Shown: positions 1-9,398 of the stretch, one piece after another
How the letters are laid out: each line of letters opens with the position of its first letter
Numbering within the stretch: the first letter of the stretch is position 1
NCBI RefSeq assembly: GCF_032813545.1
Contig: NZ_CP136520.1
Location: 1,482,001-1,546,000, forward strand
Source: Nodosilinea sp. E11
Lineage (GTDB): Bacteria > Cyanobacteriota > Cyanobacteriia > Phormidesmidales > Phormidesmidaceae
Reading direction: 5' to 3'
Length of the DNA: 64,000 bases
Notes under the pieces: model-generated
Seen by the model: only the letters and a program-made list of their open reading frames with translations
Told to the model about the DNA's origin: nothing
Database searches by the model: none
Translations under genes and position numbers: made by a program

Positions 1-140
1 CACTCGTCCTTGCTCGATACGGAGTCTAAGCTCCTGGCGATTTTGCGAGTTAACTTCAGAGGTGTGCAGCGACCCATGCTACGTTCGGTTTTGGACAACC
101 TAGGGTGGGACGGTCTGCCACACACCTCTAAAGATACAAG

Positions 141-157
141 GGTGGGCACTGCCCACC
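141..157. repeat. GGTGGGCA-type palindromic repeat, copy 1
   Basis: Perfect inverted repeat GGTGGGCA-C-TGCCCACC with a one-base centre. The same palindrome recurs near 12351, 12482 and 21707 with different centre bases, so it is a dispersed intergenic repeat. A separate inverted pair, AGAGGTGTG (58-66) with CACACCTCT (121-129), frames the DNA just upstream. No gene is visible between 1 and 223. Confidence 0.8.
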
Positions 158-223
158 ATGAGGGAGAAAATTTTCCAGACGTCGCCTTACATTGGCCAAC
201 AGTGCTTTGCTATATTGCTGTCC

Positions 224-895
224 ATGCCAACCCCAACTGCCGGTGTAGCCACTCTAACCGTCGGCCCGACCCAGCTCCAGTTGCTGCCCCAGCGAGCGGT
301 CTATATCGAGGCGCTGGAGGCACTGCTGGTCTCCGATGTGCATCTGGGCAAGGCGGAGACCTTTCAACACTACGGGCTGCCCATTTCGAGCCAAACAAAC
401 CACGCCACTCTCCAGCGGCTAGAGGATCTGTGTAGGCAGCTCAGCCCGACCTCGCTGTGGATTTTGGGCGACCTGTTCCACGGGCGCGAGGGCATGGCCG
501 ACGCGGTGATCGACGCCTGGCTCAAATTCTTGCACCGCACCCAGATCAGCGCCCATCTGATTGTGGGCAACCACGATCGCCGCCTGCAAGACACCCTCGA
601 CCAGCTCTCGGTGGCCTGCTATCTAGAGGCGGTAGACGTCGGTGGGCTGCGCTTTAGCCATGAGCCTGAGTTAGACCCAGATTGCCTCAATCTCTGTGGC
701 CACATCCACCCCTGCCTGCGGCTGACAATGGGATGCGATCGCCTGCGGCTGCCCTGCTTTCACTGGCAACCTCGGCAAAATCAGCTGACCCTGCCAGCCT
801 TTGGCGAATTTACCGGCGGCTACGACATTGCCCTGGGGGCCGGTGAGGTGGCCTACGTGGTAGCAGATGAAGCGGTGGTGGAGTTTGCCCGGTAG
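224..895 (+). CDS. pdeM: Metallophosphoesterase, PdeM-like (ligase-associated DNA damage response type)
   Basis: A single calcineurin-like phosphoesterase domain of 223 aa. Metal-binding motifs appear in family order: DVHLGK (residues 38-43), GDLFH (82-86), GNHDR (115-119), a conserved SHEP histidine near 145 and GHIHP (159-163). The spacing and short length match the SbcD/Mre11-like single-domain enzymes called PdeM, which are linked in other bacteria to ATP-dependent ligase repair clusters. No ligase or Lhr helicase is adjacent here, so the repair role rests on the family alone. The frame is open back to an ATG at 158, but that ATG abuts the palindromic repeat and adds 22 residues unlike the family, so the ATG at 224 is preferred. 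No clear Shine-Dalgarno sequence supports either start. Confidence 0.75.
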   Translation: MPTPTAGVATLTVGPTQLQLLPQRAVYIEALEALLVSDVHLGKAETFQHYGLPISSQTNHATLQRLEDLCRQLSPTSLWILGDLFHGREGMADAVIDAWLKFLHRTQISAHLIVGNHDRRLQDTLDQLSVACYLEAVDVGGLRFSHEPELDPDCLNLCGHIHPCLRLTMGCDRLRLPCFHWQPRQNQLTLPAFGEFTGGYDIALGAGEVAYVVADEAVVEFAR

Positions 896-1028
896 GTGGC
901 TGGCCCGAACAAATGCGGTCGGTGAGGTGATTGGCCCAAGCAGGTGTGACAATCTAAAATCTAAACCCCCAAACGCCAAAGCCTTTAGGGCCAAACGCTA
1001 TGCTAGATCTCTGGTCTTCTGGGAGAGC

Positions 1029-1856
1029 ATGGCGATGACAAAGGCCAAAGCATGGATGGCAGTAGCACTCTGTAGTGTGGTAGTCGCGCTGACAGCGGTC
1101 ACCTGTCAAAGCCGTAACGAGACTACTGGGGAGGTATCTCCCGGTATAGAGGAACAGCTTGACGATCAGCCGGTCGTGATTGACTCCACTGAGCCAGCCC
1201 CTGGGGTGACTCCAGGCCCAGGAACGACGCCAGCTCCAACGCCAGGGACACCGCCTAGTTCGAGCCCCCCCGAACCGGGGGTGGGCGGCACCGGCACGGC
1301 GGTAAACCCGCCCCAGGCCGCCCAGCTAATTGCCAGCCAGCCTGGATCTCAGATCAACTTGCGATCGCAGCCGACCACCACCTCCGACGCCAGGGGCTAT
1401 GGCCTGGTGGGTGACCCGGTACAGCTCCTGCGATCGGCCGATCGCAGCGACGGCACCTGGTACTTTGTCAAATTTGAAACGTCTGGGGCCGAAGGTTGGA
1501 TTCGCGGCGACTTCATCAATATCGCCGGACGCGCCACCCCCCTACCGCAGCAGGCCAACCAAAGCAGCACCTGTACCGGCACCATGGAAGCCATGACCTT
1601 TACGGCCTTCTACGACGGCAACGGCTTTAACTTGGTGCGCTTTGTCAATTTGGAAACCCAAAACACCTTTGATGGCACCCTCAGCCGCCAGGGCAGCAAC
1701 AACCAGGGGCAGCCCCTCTACCGGGGCACCATGAGCCCACCTACCGGTGGCAGCTACCCAGTCGAGCTAACTGACCTGTCGGGGGGCAACCCGCGCAGTG
1801 GCTCTCAAGTGGCGATCGACTACGAGGGCATTGAGGGCACTGGCACTTGCCGGTAG
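1029..1856 (+). CDS. Secreted SH3b-domain protein, possible lipoprotein
   Basis: 275 aa. The N-terminus is basic and then hydrophobic (about residues 8-25) and ends in LTAVTC, a poor lipobox, so it is exported and perhaps lipid-anchored. A disordered Pro/Thr/Gly-rich linker (about 55-95) leads to a bacterial SH3 domain (about 97-165; recognisable by INLRSQP, the GLVGDPVQLL strand and the closing GWIRGDFI). The C-terminal third is probably a small beta domain with two cysteines and is not recognised. SH3b domains usually bind peptidoglycan or other cell-wall ligands. The ATG at 1029 follows a GGGAG Shine-Dalgarno sequence; the frame is open from 867, but that part overlaps the end of the previous gene and lacks a signal peptide. 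Confidence 0.7.
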   Translation: MAMTKAKAWMAVALCSVVVALTAVTCQSRNETTGEVSPGIEEQLDDQPVVIDSTEPAPGVTPGPGTTPAPTPGTPPSSSPPEPGVGGTGTAVNPPQAAQLIASQPGSQINLRSQPTTTSDARGYGLVGDPVQLLRSADRSDGTWYFVKFETSGAEGWIRGDFINIAGRATPLPQQANQSSTCTGTMEAMTFTAFYDGNGFNLVRFVNLETQNTFDGTLSRQGSNNQGQPLYRGTMSPPTGGSYPVELTDLSGGNPRSGSQVAIDYEGIEGTGTCR

Positions 1857-1904
1857 CCGCCGGAGTAGTAAGATTGAGCGTGGAACTGGAGCGGAGGCAC
1901 TGTT

Positions 1905-2135
1905 ATGGCCCAAGAACTGAGCGCCGAAGAGCAGCAAGAGCTGAATACACTACGGCAGACCATTGAGCAGGCGATCGCCGATGGCGTGCTCACCCAGGCC
2001 GAACGAGATGCCATTACCGCCACGATGACCGCCGACGGCAAAGTCACCTACGAAGAGCTGGAGTTAGTGCGCCAGCTGGTGAGCGACAAAGTTGCCGCCG
2101 GGGAGCTAACCACCGAAAAGTCTGTGGATAGCTAA
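1905..2135 (+). CDS. Small acidic helical protein of unknown function
   Basis: 76 aa, strongly acidic and predicted mostly helical, with Glu/Gln/Leu-rich segments (LSAEEQQELNTL, AERDAITATM) and no Cys or Trp. A purine-rich GGAGG about ten bases before the ATG supports translation. Only 48 bases separate it from the SH3 gene on the same strand, so the two may be co-transcribed. I do not recognise a named family. The DGVLTQAERDAI and DGKVTYEE segments loosely recall TerB-like or EF-hand-like helices, but no full calcium loop is present. Confidence 0.65.
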   Translation: MAQELSAEEQQELNTLRQTIEQAIADGVLTQAERDAITATMTADGKVTYEELELVRQLVSDKVAAGELTTEKSVDS

Positions 2136-2206
2136 GCGATCGCTCTACTCCTTCTCCCCGTGGGTGGGAGTGCCCACTCACCGTTTCCCCTCATCCCTCC
2201 ACCGCT

Positions 2207-3355
2207 ATGGCTGCTGAACCCCTACCGACCGCCGTTGCCGTGGTGCACGAGTGGTTAGCCAGCCGTGCTGGGTCAGAAAAAGTGGTCGAGCAGCTGTTGG
2301 CGGTCTATCCCCAGGCCGATGTGTTTAGCCTGGTAGAATTTTTAGCCCCCGAAGCGGCAGGGCTAATCCCACCCGGCACCCGCGTTCAGACCTCCTTTAT
2401 TCAAAATCTACCCTGGGCCCGCCAGCACTTTCGCCAGTATCTGCCGCTGATGCCCCTGGCGATCGAGCAATTTGATCTATCGGCCTACGACCTGGTGATT
2501 TCGAGCAACCATGCCGTCGCCAAGGGAGTGCTCACCCGACCGCACCAGCTGCACATTAGCTACGTCCATACCCCCATTCGCTACGCCTGGGATTTGCAAC
2601 ACCAGTATCTTCAACAGGCGGGGCTTACAGGCGGGGTAAAAAGTGCCATCACCCGGCTGCTTTTGCACTACCTGCGCCTGTGGGACTTAGCCGCCGCCCA
2701 CCGGGTTGACTGCTTTGTGGCCAACTCCCGCTACGTGGCCCGCCGCATTTGGAAAACCTACCGCCGCCCCGCCACGGTGATCTATCCGCCGGTGGCGATC
2801 GATCGCTTTCGCTGGCAGCAGCCCCGAGACAATTTCTACCTGACGGTGTCGCGCTGTGTGCCCTACAAACGAGTTGATCTGACGGTAGAGGCCTTCAACC
2901 GCCTGGGCCTGCCTCTAGTCGTCATCGGTGACGGGCCAGCCCTAGGGGCGCTGCAACAGGCTGCCAAATCCAACATTTCCTTTCTCAGGAACCCCTCTGA
3001 CGCCGTGGTGTCAGATTATATGGAGCGCTGTCGGGGGTTTGTGTTTCCAGCAGAAGAAGACTTTGGTATTACGGTGGTGGAGGCCCAGGCGGCGGGGGCA
3101 CCGGTGATTGCCTATGGCCGGGGGGGCTGTGCCGAAACGGTGATCGATGGCAAAACGGGGATCCTTTTCCACCGGCAAACCGTCGATCATCTGGTGCAGG
3201 CAGTGCAACAGTTTGAGCAAAATCGCGGTAGCTTTGGGGCCGAGACGATACGTAACCAGGCCGAAACCTTTTCTGAACAGCGCTTTCAACGGGAATTAAC
3301 CACCTACGTAGCCGATAAGTGGCTGAAATTTCAGCAGGGCGATGAATTAGAGTAA
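2207..3355 (+). CDS. Glycosyltransferase family 4, exopolysaccharide synthesis
   Basis: 382 aa GT-B fold glycosyltransferase. The C-terminal nucleotide-sugar domain contains a YLTVSRCVPYKRVDL segment (about 205-220) and the GT4 donor motif EEDFGITVVEA (about 283-293), with the two glutamates in E-x7-E spacing, followed by APVIAYGRGG. The N-terminal acceptor domain begins with VVHEWLASRAGSE, typical of cyanobacterial mannosyl/rhamnosyl-type transferases that act on lipid-linked sugars. It lies 31 bases upstream of a polyprenyl-phosphate sugar transferase and then an O-antigen polymerase, all on the same strand, so it most likely adds an early sugar to an undecaprenyl-linked repeat unit on the cytoplasmic membrane face. 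The exact sugar cannot be read from sequence. Confidence 0.85.
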   Translation: MAAEPLPTAVAVVHEWLASRAGSEKVVEQLLAVYPQADVFSLVEFLAPEAAGLIPPGTRVQTSFIQNLPWARQHFRQYLPLMPLAIEQFDLSAYDLVISSNHAVAKGVLTRPHQLHISYVHTPIRYAWDLQHQYLQQAGLTGGVKSAITRLLLHYLRLWDLAAAHRVDCFVANSRYVARRIWKTYRRPATVIYPPVAIDRFRWQQPRDNFYLTVSRCVPYKRVDLTVEAFNRLGLPLVVIGDGPALGALQQAAKSNISFLRNPSDAVVSDYMERCRGFVFPAEEDFGITVVEAQAAGAPVIAYGRGGCAETVIDGKTGILFHRQTVDHLVQAVQQFEQNRGSFGAETIRNQAETFSEQRFQRELTTYVADKWLKFQQGDELE

Positions 3356-3386
3356 TGTCGGTGTTGCAGGAGTATTGGGGAAATTT

Positions 3387-4832
3387 ATGTTTCCTCTGGA
3401 GCGCACAGTTCAACCAGTCATGGTGTCTATACGGATGTCAACCCGGTCTTTGCCGATGGTTGGCCTGCTGGGCGCATCGGATCTTCTGGCTTTAGGGTTG
3501 GCGGGTGCCACGGGCGTTTATCTGCGTTTAGCCTTTGGCGGGCAGTACCTGCCGGGGCTCTACGGGCAGCTCTGGCCGATATTAGGAGTGTTTTTGCTGG
3601 CTTACGCGGCGGCAGGGCTATACCCAGCGGTGGGGCTGAGCCCGGTCGATGAACTCCGCCGCATTTGCCTGTCCACCAGCTTTACCTATCTGGTGCTGGG
3701 GGCGGGGTTGTTTTTGACCGGCGAAAGCGAAACCTACTCTCGGGGGGTCTTTTTGATCACCTGGGCACTGTCTCTGCTGATGGTGTTGCTGGGGCGGTTG
3801 TTGGTCAGGCAGATTTTTGCTCGCTACCCCTGGTGGGGCTACCAGGTGCTGATCTTGGGGGGTGGGCGCACCGGAGAGTTGGTGATTCAGACCTTGAAAA
3901 ACCAGCCGAGTTTTGGCCTCAAACCGGTGGCGGTCTTAGACGACGATCGCGATCGCCAAGATACGATCTGTGGTGTTCCCATTGTCGGGCCGCTGTCGAT
4001 CGCCCCACGGCTGGCCCGCAAGCATGACATTCACTACGCCATTGTGGCGATGCCGGGGGTGCAGCGGGAAAAGCTTCTGCGAATTTTAGAGCGCTACGGT
4101 CGCACCTTTCCCCACCTGATGATGATTCCAGACCTGTTTGGGGTGGCCAGCCTCTGGGTCAGCTCTAAGGATCTGGGTGGAATTTTGGGGTTAGAAATTC
4201 GCCAGCAGCTTTTGTTGCCGGGGCCACGGCTGATCAAAGCGCTGCTAGACATTGGCCTAACTCTGGTGGTGGGCATTGTGCTGCTGCCCGTGTTAGTTGC
4301 GATCGCAGTGATGGTGCGGCTTGACTCGCGGGGGCCGGTGTTCTACGGACAGCCGCGCCTAGGGCAAAACAACACGCCCTTTGTCGCCTGGAAGTTTCGT
4401 TCGATGGTGCCCAACGCCGACCAGGTGCTAGAGCGCTATTTTGACGAAAACCCCACCCTGCGATCGCAGTGGGAACGCGACCACAAACTTCGCTATGACC
4501 CACGCATTACCCGCATAGGTCGGTTTTTGCGGCGCACCAGCCTAGACGAACTACCCCAGCTCTGGAACGTGCTGCGGGGAGAAATGAGTTTAGTGGGGCC
4601 ACGCCCTATTGTCCAAGCAGAGGTTTTTCGTTACGCCGACACCTACAATCTTTACACCAAGGTCTTACCCGGCCTCACGGGGCTGTGGCAAGTGTCGGGG
4701 CGCAACAATGTGTCCTACGAAGAACGGGTTAACCTCGATGCCTACTACGTCAGAAACTGGTCAGTTTGGCTCGACATCTATATTCTTTTAAGAACAGTTT
4801 GGGTGGTCACCATTGGCGATGGAGCCTACTAG
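3387..4832 (+). CDS. Polyprenyl glycosylphosphotransferase (WbaP/WcaJ-type initiating enzyme)
   Basis: 481 aa. Layout: about four N-terminal membrane helices, a Rossmann-like segment with GGGRTGE (about residue 157), one more membrane helix (about 275-300), and a C-terminal bacterial sugar transferase domain with [10 protein letters not shown] (about 336), [10 protein letters not shown] and LVGPRP (about 388-408) and [13 protein letters not shown]. This is the full-length PHPT architecture that transfers a sugar-1-phosphate to undecaprenyl phosphate and starts exopolysaccharide or O-antigen synthesis. ATG 3387 is preferred because GGGG lies six bases upstream; a TTG at 3375 sits too close to the GGAG. 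Its end overlaps the following polymerase gene by 14 bases, indicating translational coupling. Confidence 0.88.
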   Translation: MFPLERTVQPVMVSIRMSTRSLPMVGLLGASDLLALGLAGATGVYLRLAFGGQYLPGLYGQLWPILGVFLLAYAAAGLYPAVGLSPVDELRRICLSTSFTYLVLGAGLFLTGESETYSRGVFLITWALSLLMVLLGRLLVRQIFARYPWWGYQVLILGGGRTGELVIQTLKNQPSFGLKPVAVLDDDRDRQDTICGVPIVGPLSIAPRLARKHDIHYAIVAMPGVQREKLLRILERYGRTFPHLMMIPDLFGVASLWVSSKDLGGILGLEIRQQLLLPGPRLIKALLDIGLTLVVGIVLLPVLVAIAVMVRLDSRGPVFYGQPRLGQNNTPFVAWKFRSMVPNADQVLERYFDENPTLRSQWERDHKLRYDPRITRIGRFLRRTSLDELPQLWNVLRGEMSLVGPRPIVQAEVFRYADTYNLYTKVLPGLTGLWQVSGRNNVSYEERVNLDAYYVRNWSVWLDIYILLRTVWVVTIGDGAY

Positions 4833-6081
4833 GGTAAGGGGGTTTGGGGTTAGCAACCTCAGCCTAGAGCGATTGATTTGGGCCGGGCTGGTGGTGTTGC
4901 CCTACGTGGTCTATGGGGCGATCGCCCCGTTGGTCTGGGTTTTGCTAGTCAGCCTTCATCGCTGGGGTCGAGCGATCTGGCGACTGCTCTACACCCAGGG
5001 CTGGGTGTGGCTATCCCTGGGGCTGGGGGTTAGCGTAGCCCTATCGCAGGCACGGGGGGAGTCGGCGCTGCAAGTGCTCAATTTTTTGCCGTTTTTCGGC
5101 TTCTACGCGGCGATCGCGGTCATTCTGCCCAAATTTGCCCAGCCGTTTAAAACCCTGCACCACTGGGCCATGGCCCTTCTGGTGGCCAGCGTTCCGATCA
5201 ATCTGATGGCGATCGTCGAATTTTATCTGTGGGCCCCTACTAGCCTCAGCCGCTGGGGCGATCAGCCCTGGCTTCAGTGGCTCTATCAGCAAACTTACTA
5301 CGGCCACCGGGCCAGTGCCGTGTTTGGCCACCCCAACGCCCTAGCCAACTACATGGTGATTGTGTTTGGCCTGGGGCTGGGCCTCTGTGCCTACTACCTC
5401 AACCGCCCCGAGCTCAAGGGCAAAGGGCTGTGGGTCTGTGGGGCCACCGCCCTAGCCCTCGTCGGCATCTATTGCTCTGGCTCACGCAATGGACTACTGA
5501 TTGCCGGTCTGCAATTGTTGCTATTTGGTGGGCTGCTGCGGCCCTATCGCTATATTTTTTGGGCGGGGTTGGGAGCGATCGCCCTAGGGCTCGTCAGCAC
5601 CCTGATCTGGGGAATCGGCGGGCGCTCCCTCGGAGAGGCGCTCAGCACCGTCTACCTACGCTTTAGCGTCTGGCAACTCGCCCTAGAGATGATTCCTCAG
5701 CAGCCGTGGTTTGGCAGCGGCCTGGGCACCTTCAAGCTGCTCTACGACCCGGCCAGCTTCCCGGTAGAAGGAGATTTTTTGCCCCATGCCCACAACCTTT
5801 GGCTAATGCTGGCCGCTGAGGCCGGGGTGCCGGTCGCCCTAGGCTTTACCGCCATCGTAGGCTGGGTGGTAGGTAGCAGCACCTACGCGCTGTTCTGCTA
5901 CCCGCTGCCCACCCAGCCCACAGCCCTGTTGGCTGGCTACCTCGCAGGCTTTGGCGGCACGGTGGCCTTTGCCATTTTTGACCTGGCGTTTTACGATGCC
6001 CGCATCAACATTTTGGGTTGGCTGATGCTGGGCGTAATTCAGGGCCTGGGGATGCTGGTTACCCAGACTACCTCTAAATAA
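4819..6081 (+). CDS. O-antigen ligase/polymerase family membrane protein (Wzy_C)
   Basis: About 420 aa with ten or more hydrophobic helices and the Wzy/WaaL-type periplasmic loop (about residues 125-185 containing YGHRASAVFGHPNALA, and SGSRNGLL near 220). The H-P-N-x-L-A and S-G-S-R-N motifs are typical of bacterial O-antigen ligases and exopolysaccharide polymerases. It would polymerise or transfer lipid-linked repeat units in the periplasm. It overlaps the end of the sugar transferase gene; an in-frame TTG at 4813 is an alternative start. No flippase (Wzx) or chain-length regulator is adjacent, so the pathway must be completed elsewhere. Confidence 0.82.
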   Translation: MEPTRVRGFGVSNLSLERLIWAGLVVLPYVVYGAIAPLVWVLLVSLHRWGRAIWRLLYTQGWVWLSLGLGVSVALSQARGESALQVLNFLPFFGFYAAIAVILPKFAQPFKTLHHWAMALLVASVPINLMAIVEFYLWAPTSLSRWGDQPWLQWLYQQTYYGHRASAVFGHPNALANYMVIVFGLGLGLCAYYLNRPELKGKGLWVCGATALALVGIYCSGSRNGLLIAGLQLLLFGGLLRPYRYIFWAGLGAIALGLVSTLIWGIGGRSLGEALSTVYLRFSVWQLALEMIPQQPWFGSGLGTFKLLYDPASFPVEGDFLPHAHNLWLMLAAEAGVPVALGFTAIVGWVVGSSTYALFCYPLPTQPTALLAGYLAGFGGTVAFAIFDLAFYDARINILGWLMLGVIQGLGMLVTQTTSK

Positions 6082-6102
6082 TCGGCCATCGAATCAGGCG
6101 GG

Positions 6103-6198
6103 CTAAATGATCTTGACCAGGCGCAGACCAAAATACAGCCCAATGGCCGTACCCACCATCACCGACAAAAACACAACGTAAGCTACTACACTTCCCAT
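6103..6198 (-). CDS. petL: Cytochrome b6f complex subunit PetL (31 aa)
   Basis: A 31-residue single-helix protein. The N-terminus reads MGSVVAYVVFL, a glycine-containing hydrophobic helix follows (VGTAIGLYFGLR), and it ends LVKII. The pattern Y-x2-FL, G-x-A-x-GL-x-FGLR and K-[IV]-I/L at the end is that of PetL (subunit VI), which sits at the periphery of the cytochrome b6f complex in the thylakoid membrane and stabilises the dimer. GGAGAG lies a few bases before the ATG. It is transcribed divergently from aroB and convergently with the polymerase gene. It is shorter than usual gene-calling cut-offs. Confidence 0.85.
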   Translation of the reverse strand: MGSVVAYVVFLSVMVGTAIGLYFGLRLVKII

Positions 6199-6340
6199 AG
6201 TCTCTCTCCACAACAGTTATGCCTATCTATTGAACCACGGCATGGGCTGAGTGAGGCAGGCCGATGGGCTGAGCAGGCTGGTTCTCCTGAGCGCCCCGCT
6301 AACCGCTACAGTTTTAAAGCGACTCTCTATTTGCCTAGCT

Positions 6341-7456
6341 ATGTCTATGAAGTCCATTGTTTCTGTGCCGCTGCCCAGCAACCCCTACGACGTGGTGGTA
6401 GCCACTGCCGGTATCGACCACCTGGGCACCTGGCTGGCAGAGGGAGAGACGGCGCTGGTCAAACCGGGTCAAAAGCTACTGCTGGTGTCCAACCCGGCTA
6501 TTTTTAAGCAGTATGGCGATCGCGCCCTCACCACCCTTAGCAAAGCAGGCTATAGCGTCGAAACCTGCCTACTGCCCGCTGGCGAACGCTACAAAACCCT
6601 CACCTCCATCCAAAAAATTTATGATGCGGCCCTGGGCTTCCGCCTAGAGCGCAAGTCGGCCATGGTCGCCCTGGGCGGCGGGGTGATTGGCGATATGACC
6701 GGATTTGCGGCGGCCACCTGGCTGCGAGGGGTGAGCGTAGTGCAGGTGCCCACCTCGCTGCTGGCCATGGTCGATGCCTCTATTGGCGGCAAAACCGGCG
6801 TTAACCACCCCCAGGGCAAGAACCTAATTGGGGCCTTTCACCAGCCGCGCCTGGTGATGATCGATCCATCTGTCCTCAAAACCCTGCCCCCCCGAGAGTT
6901 TCGCGCTGGCATGGCCGAGGTGATCAAGTACGGCGTCATATGGGATCGCGATCTGTTTGAGACTCTAGAAGCCGCGCCGCGCCTCGATCACTATCGTTAC
7001 CTCGGCGATCAGCTGCTGCACACGATTTTGACGCGATCGTGCCAGGCCAAGGCTGAAGTGGTCTCCCAAGACGAAAAAGAGGCGGGCTTGCGGGCCATTC
7101 TCAACTACGGCCACACCATTGGCCATGCAATCGAAAGCCTGATGCACTACCGGGGGGTCAACCACGGCGAAGCGGTGGCGATCGGCATGGTTGCCGCCGG
7201 GCACATCGCCACCGCCCTCGATTTTTGGTCTGAGGCCGACGCCGCCCGACAGCTAGCGCTCTTAGAGAAAACGGGGCTGCCGACTCGCCTGCCTGCCGGG
7301 CTAGATTTTGAGGCTATTTTGACCAGCCTCCAGGGCGACAAAAAAGTAGAGGAGGGCCAAGTTCAGTTTGTCATGCCCAAGGGGCTGGGGGCAGCCGTGG
7401 TCACCGGCGAGGTTACCCGCGACGCCATTTTGGCCGCCCTAGAGGCCATGGCTTAG
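6341..7456 (+). CDS. aroB: 3-dehydroquinate synthase
   Basis: 371 aa. Makes 3-dehydroquinate from DAHP, the second step of the shikimate pathway, using NAD+ and a divalent metal. The NAD-binding and active-site signatures are clear: [33 protein letters not shown], the metal ligands in EVIKYG and [11 protein letters not shown], and HGEAVAIGM. Length is normal for the family. The frame extends upstream to 6251, but that segment has no resemblance to AroB; ATG 6341 or ATG 6347 is the likely start. Another shikimate-pathway gene, aroH, lies far away in this window, as is usual for scattered cyanobacterial pathways. Confidence 0.95.
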   Translation: MSMKSIVSVPLPSNPYDVVVATAGIDHLGTWLAEGETALVKPGQKLLLVSNPAIFKQYGDRALTTLSKAGYSVETCLLPAGERYKTLTSIQKIYDAALGFRLERKSAMVALGGGVIGDMTGFAAATWLRGVSVVQVPTSLLAMVDASIGGKTGVNHPQGKNLIGAFHQPRLVMIDPSVLKTLPPREFRAGMAEVIKYGVIWDRDLFETLEAAPRLDHYRYLGDQLLHTILTRSCQAKAEVVSQDEKEAGLRAILNYGHTIGHAIESLMHYRGVNHGEAVAIGMVAAGHIATALDFWSEADAARQLALLEKTGLPTRLPAGLDFEAILTSLQGDKKVEEGQVQFVMPKGLGAAVVTGEVTRDAILAALEAMA

Positions 7457-7679
7457 GGAGCACAATAGCCCAGCCAAGAATGCGTAATGCGGCTAAATCG
7501 GGCCACGACAAGGACACCAGTGCCACAATTCCCCACCGCTGGGCTACCTATTAAGAAAGATTAACCTGTACCTCCCTAGCAGCCTATTGCCGTGGGCGAA
7601 AACCCCAATCTCGACAGAGCTTAAAGGCTCTATCGGCCATCTAGACTGGTTGGTTCAACCGTATACAAAGGTACCAACC

Positions 7680-8420
7680 ATGGCAAAAGGTGATGCAGAT
7701 TTGGGTGAGCAGGCTCTCAGCAAAGCCGTAGAAGTAGGGCTGACGACCCAACTCGACGCCGTAGACTCCCTAAAGGCCGATATTCGCACCAATCCGATCG
7801 CCCTCATGCAGGGAGAACTGGAGTCGGCCAGCATTCAAGGGCAAGGGCTGGTGATTAAAGATGACCTGCGCACCGAGCAACTGAGCTTAAAAACCGATGG
7901 CCTGGCCATTGACCCACTCAAGGCCGCCTTGGGCGAAATTCAGCTCACTCGCCCTACCAACGCCACCGCAGCGATCAAGCTGACTGAAGCCGACATCGAG
8001 CGGGCCTGTAACTCCGCCTATATTCAGCAAAAGCTAGAGGCCCTCAAGATCACCCTAGACGATCGCCCGGTGCGGGTGCAGGTGCAGCAAGTTAGCGTTT
8101 CGCTGCCGGGGGAGGGCAAAGTTGCGATCGCCGCCCAGGTCACCATGGTTGACTCCGGGGAAACTCAGCAGGTAGCCTTTAGCGCGGTGCCAGAAATGGC
8201 GGCCCAGGGGCATCAGATCTTGCTCAAACAAGTTCAAATGGCGGAAGCAAATACATCGGAAAGCCTGACCAATAGTCTGCTGGAGGCAGCCAGAGAGCTG
8301 CTAGACCTGCGCCAGTTTACCCTCAGCGGCATGACCCTCCAGATTCAGCACATTGATGTTCAACCGGGACACATGGATTTGCAAGCCCAGGCCGAGCTCG
8401 AAAAATTTCCCGGCAGTTAG
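7680..8420 (+). CDS. DUF2993 (LmeA-like) phospholipid-binding family protein
   Basis: 246 aa, beta-rich, with no signal peptide visible from this start. The repeating short strands with AIKLTEADIERACNSAY in the middle and the closing LTLSG-like strand (FTLSGMTLQIQHI) match the cyanobacterial DUF2993 proteins related to LmeA lipid-binding proteins. Function in cyanobacteria is not established; a membrane-lipid or cell-envelope role is inference. The frame is open from a TTG at 7587, but the ATG at 7680 gives a more typical N-terminus (MAKGDADLGEQALSKAV). No strong Shine-Dalgarno sequence precedes it. The 223 bases before the gene show no other feature. Confidence 0.7.
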   Translation: MAKGDADLGEQALSKAVEVGLTTQLDAVDSLKADIRTNPIALMQGELESASIQGQGLVIKDDLRTEQLSLKTDGLAIDPLKAALGEIQLTRPTNATAAIKLTEADIERACNSAYIQQKLEALKITLDDRPVRVQVQQVSVSLPGEGKVAIAAQVTMVDSGETQQVAFSAVPEMAAQGHQILLKQVQMAEANTSESLTNSLLEAARELLDLRQFTLSGMTLQIQHIDVQPGHMDLQAQAELEKFPGS

Positions 8421-8569
8421 AGCACCGCGTACCCAGCCAGGGGAATTAGGGTTAGGAATGAGCTTGCTTTGGGCAATGGCGGCGGGCTCAACCGAGGAAA
8501 TGTCACCCTTAACGGTTTTGCCAAGCTCAGGGGTCGTTTATGATCAGAGGTTTAACCCGTTACTCTGCC

Positions 8570-9211
8570 ATGCAAACCCAAGATCGCCCTGTCTCTGCTC
8601 CTAACCCTGGTTTGGTTTACCCCCAGCGGCAAGCGACCGTCAGCCGCACTACCGGCGAAACCGATGTGCAGGTCAGCCTAGATTTAGACGGCACCGGGCA
8701 GTGCAATGCGAAAACAGGCATTCCTTTTCTCGACCACATGCTGCACCAGATCTCCTCCCATGGGTTGATCGACCTAGAGGTGCAGGCCACAGGCGATATT
8801 GAGATCGACGACCACCACACCAACGAGGACGTGGGCATTACCCTGGGTATGGCGCTGCACCAGGCCCTAGGCGATCGCAAAGGCATTACCCGCTTTGGCC
8901 ACTTTGTTGCCCCCCTCGATGAGTCGCTGGTGCAGGTGGCGCTAGATTTTTCTGGGCGGCCCCACCTCAGCTACGGCCTAGACATTCCCACCCAGCGGGT
9001 CGGCACCTACGACACCCAGCTGGTGCGCGAGTTTTTTGTCGCCGTGGTCAACCACAGCCAGATGACCTTGCACATTCGTCAGCTCGATGGCATTAACTCC
9101 CACCACATTATTGAGGCCACCTTTAAGGCCTTTGCCCGCGCCATGCGCATGGCTACCGAGGTTGACCCCCGCCGCGCCCACCTGATTCCCAGCTCTAAGG
9201 GTGTGATTTAA
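8570..9211 (+). CDS. hisB: Imidazoleglycerol-phosphate dehydratase
   Basis: 213 aa. Catalyses the dehydration of imidazoleglycerol phosphate in histidine synthesis, as a monofunctional enzyme without the phosphatase domain found in enterobacteria. Duplicated manganese-binding motifs are present: [12 protein letters not shown] in the first half and [12 protein letters not shown] in the second, plus [13 protein letters not shown]. The ATG at 8570 starts a typical short leader; an upstream ATG at 8540 is possible. It is a single gene here, with no other his gene adjacent. Confidence 0.95.
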   Translation: MQTQDRPVSAPNPGLVYPQRQATVSRTTGETDVQVSLDLDGTGQCNAKTGIPFLDHMLHQISSHGLIDLEVQATGDIEIDDHHTNEDVGITLGMALHQALGDRKGITRFGHFVAPLDESLVQVALDFSGRPHLSYGLDIPTQRVGTYDTQLVREFFVAVVNHSQMTLHIRQLDGINSHHIIEATFKAFARAMRMATEVDPRRAHLIPSSKGVI

Positions 9212-9228
9212 CCCATCAAAGCGCTGCC

Positions 9229-9257
9229 CTGGGGCGATCGCCAATTTCACGCCCCAG
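9229..9257 (+). terminator. Hairpin after hisB
   Basis: Inverted repeat CTGGGGCG / CGCCCCAG with a 13-base loop that contains a HIP1-like sequence. It sits 18 bases after the hisB stop. There is no run of T after it, so a terminator role is tentative. Confidence 0.35.
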
Positions 9258-9398
9258 CAGGCTCCCAATGATAGTCACTATTGCCCTTAAGGCCCCACAG
9301 AACTTGCCCTAGCGCTAGCTCAGGGAGCAGCAGTGAGGTTTTAATGGCAGAAGGCACAACTTGCCTAGCTAAACTCTGCCCCCTTCACGAGCCTAGTG

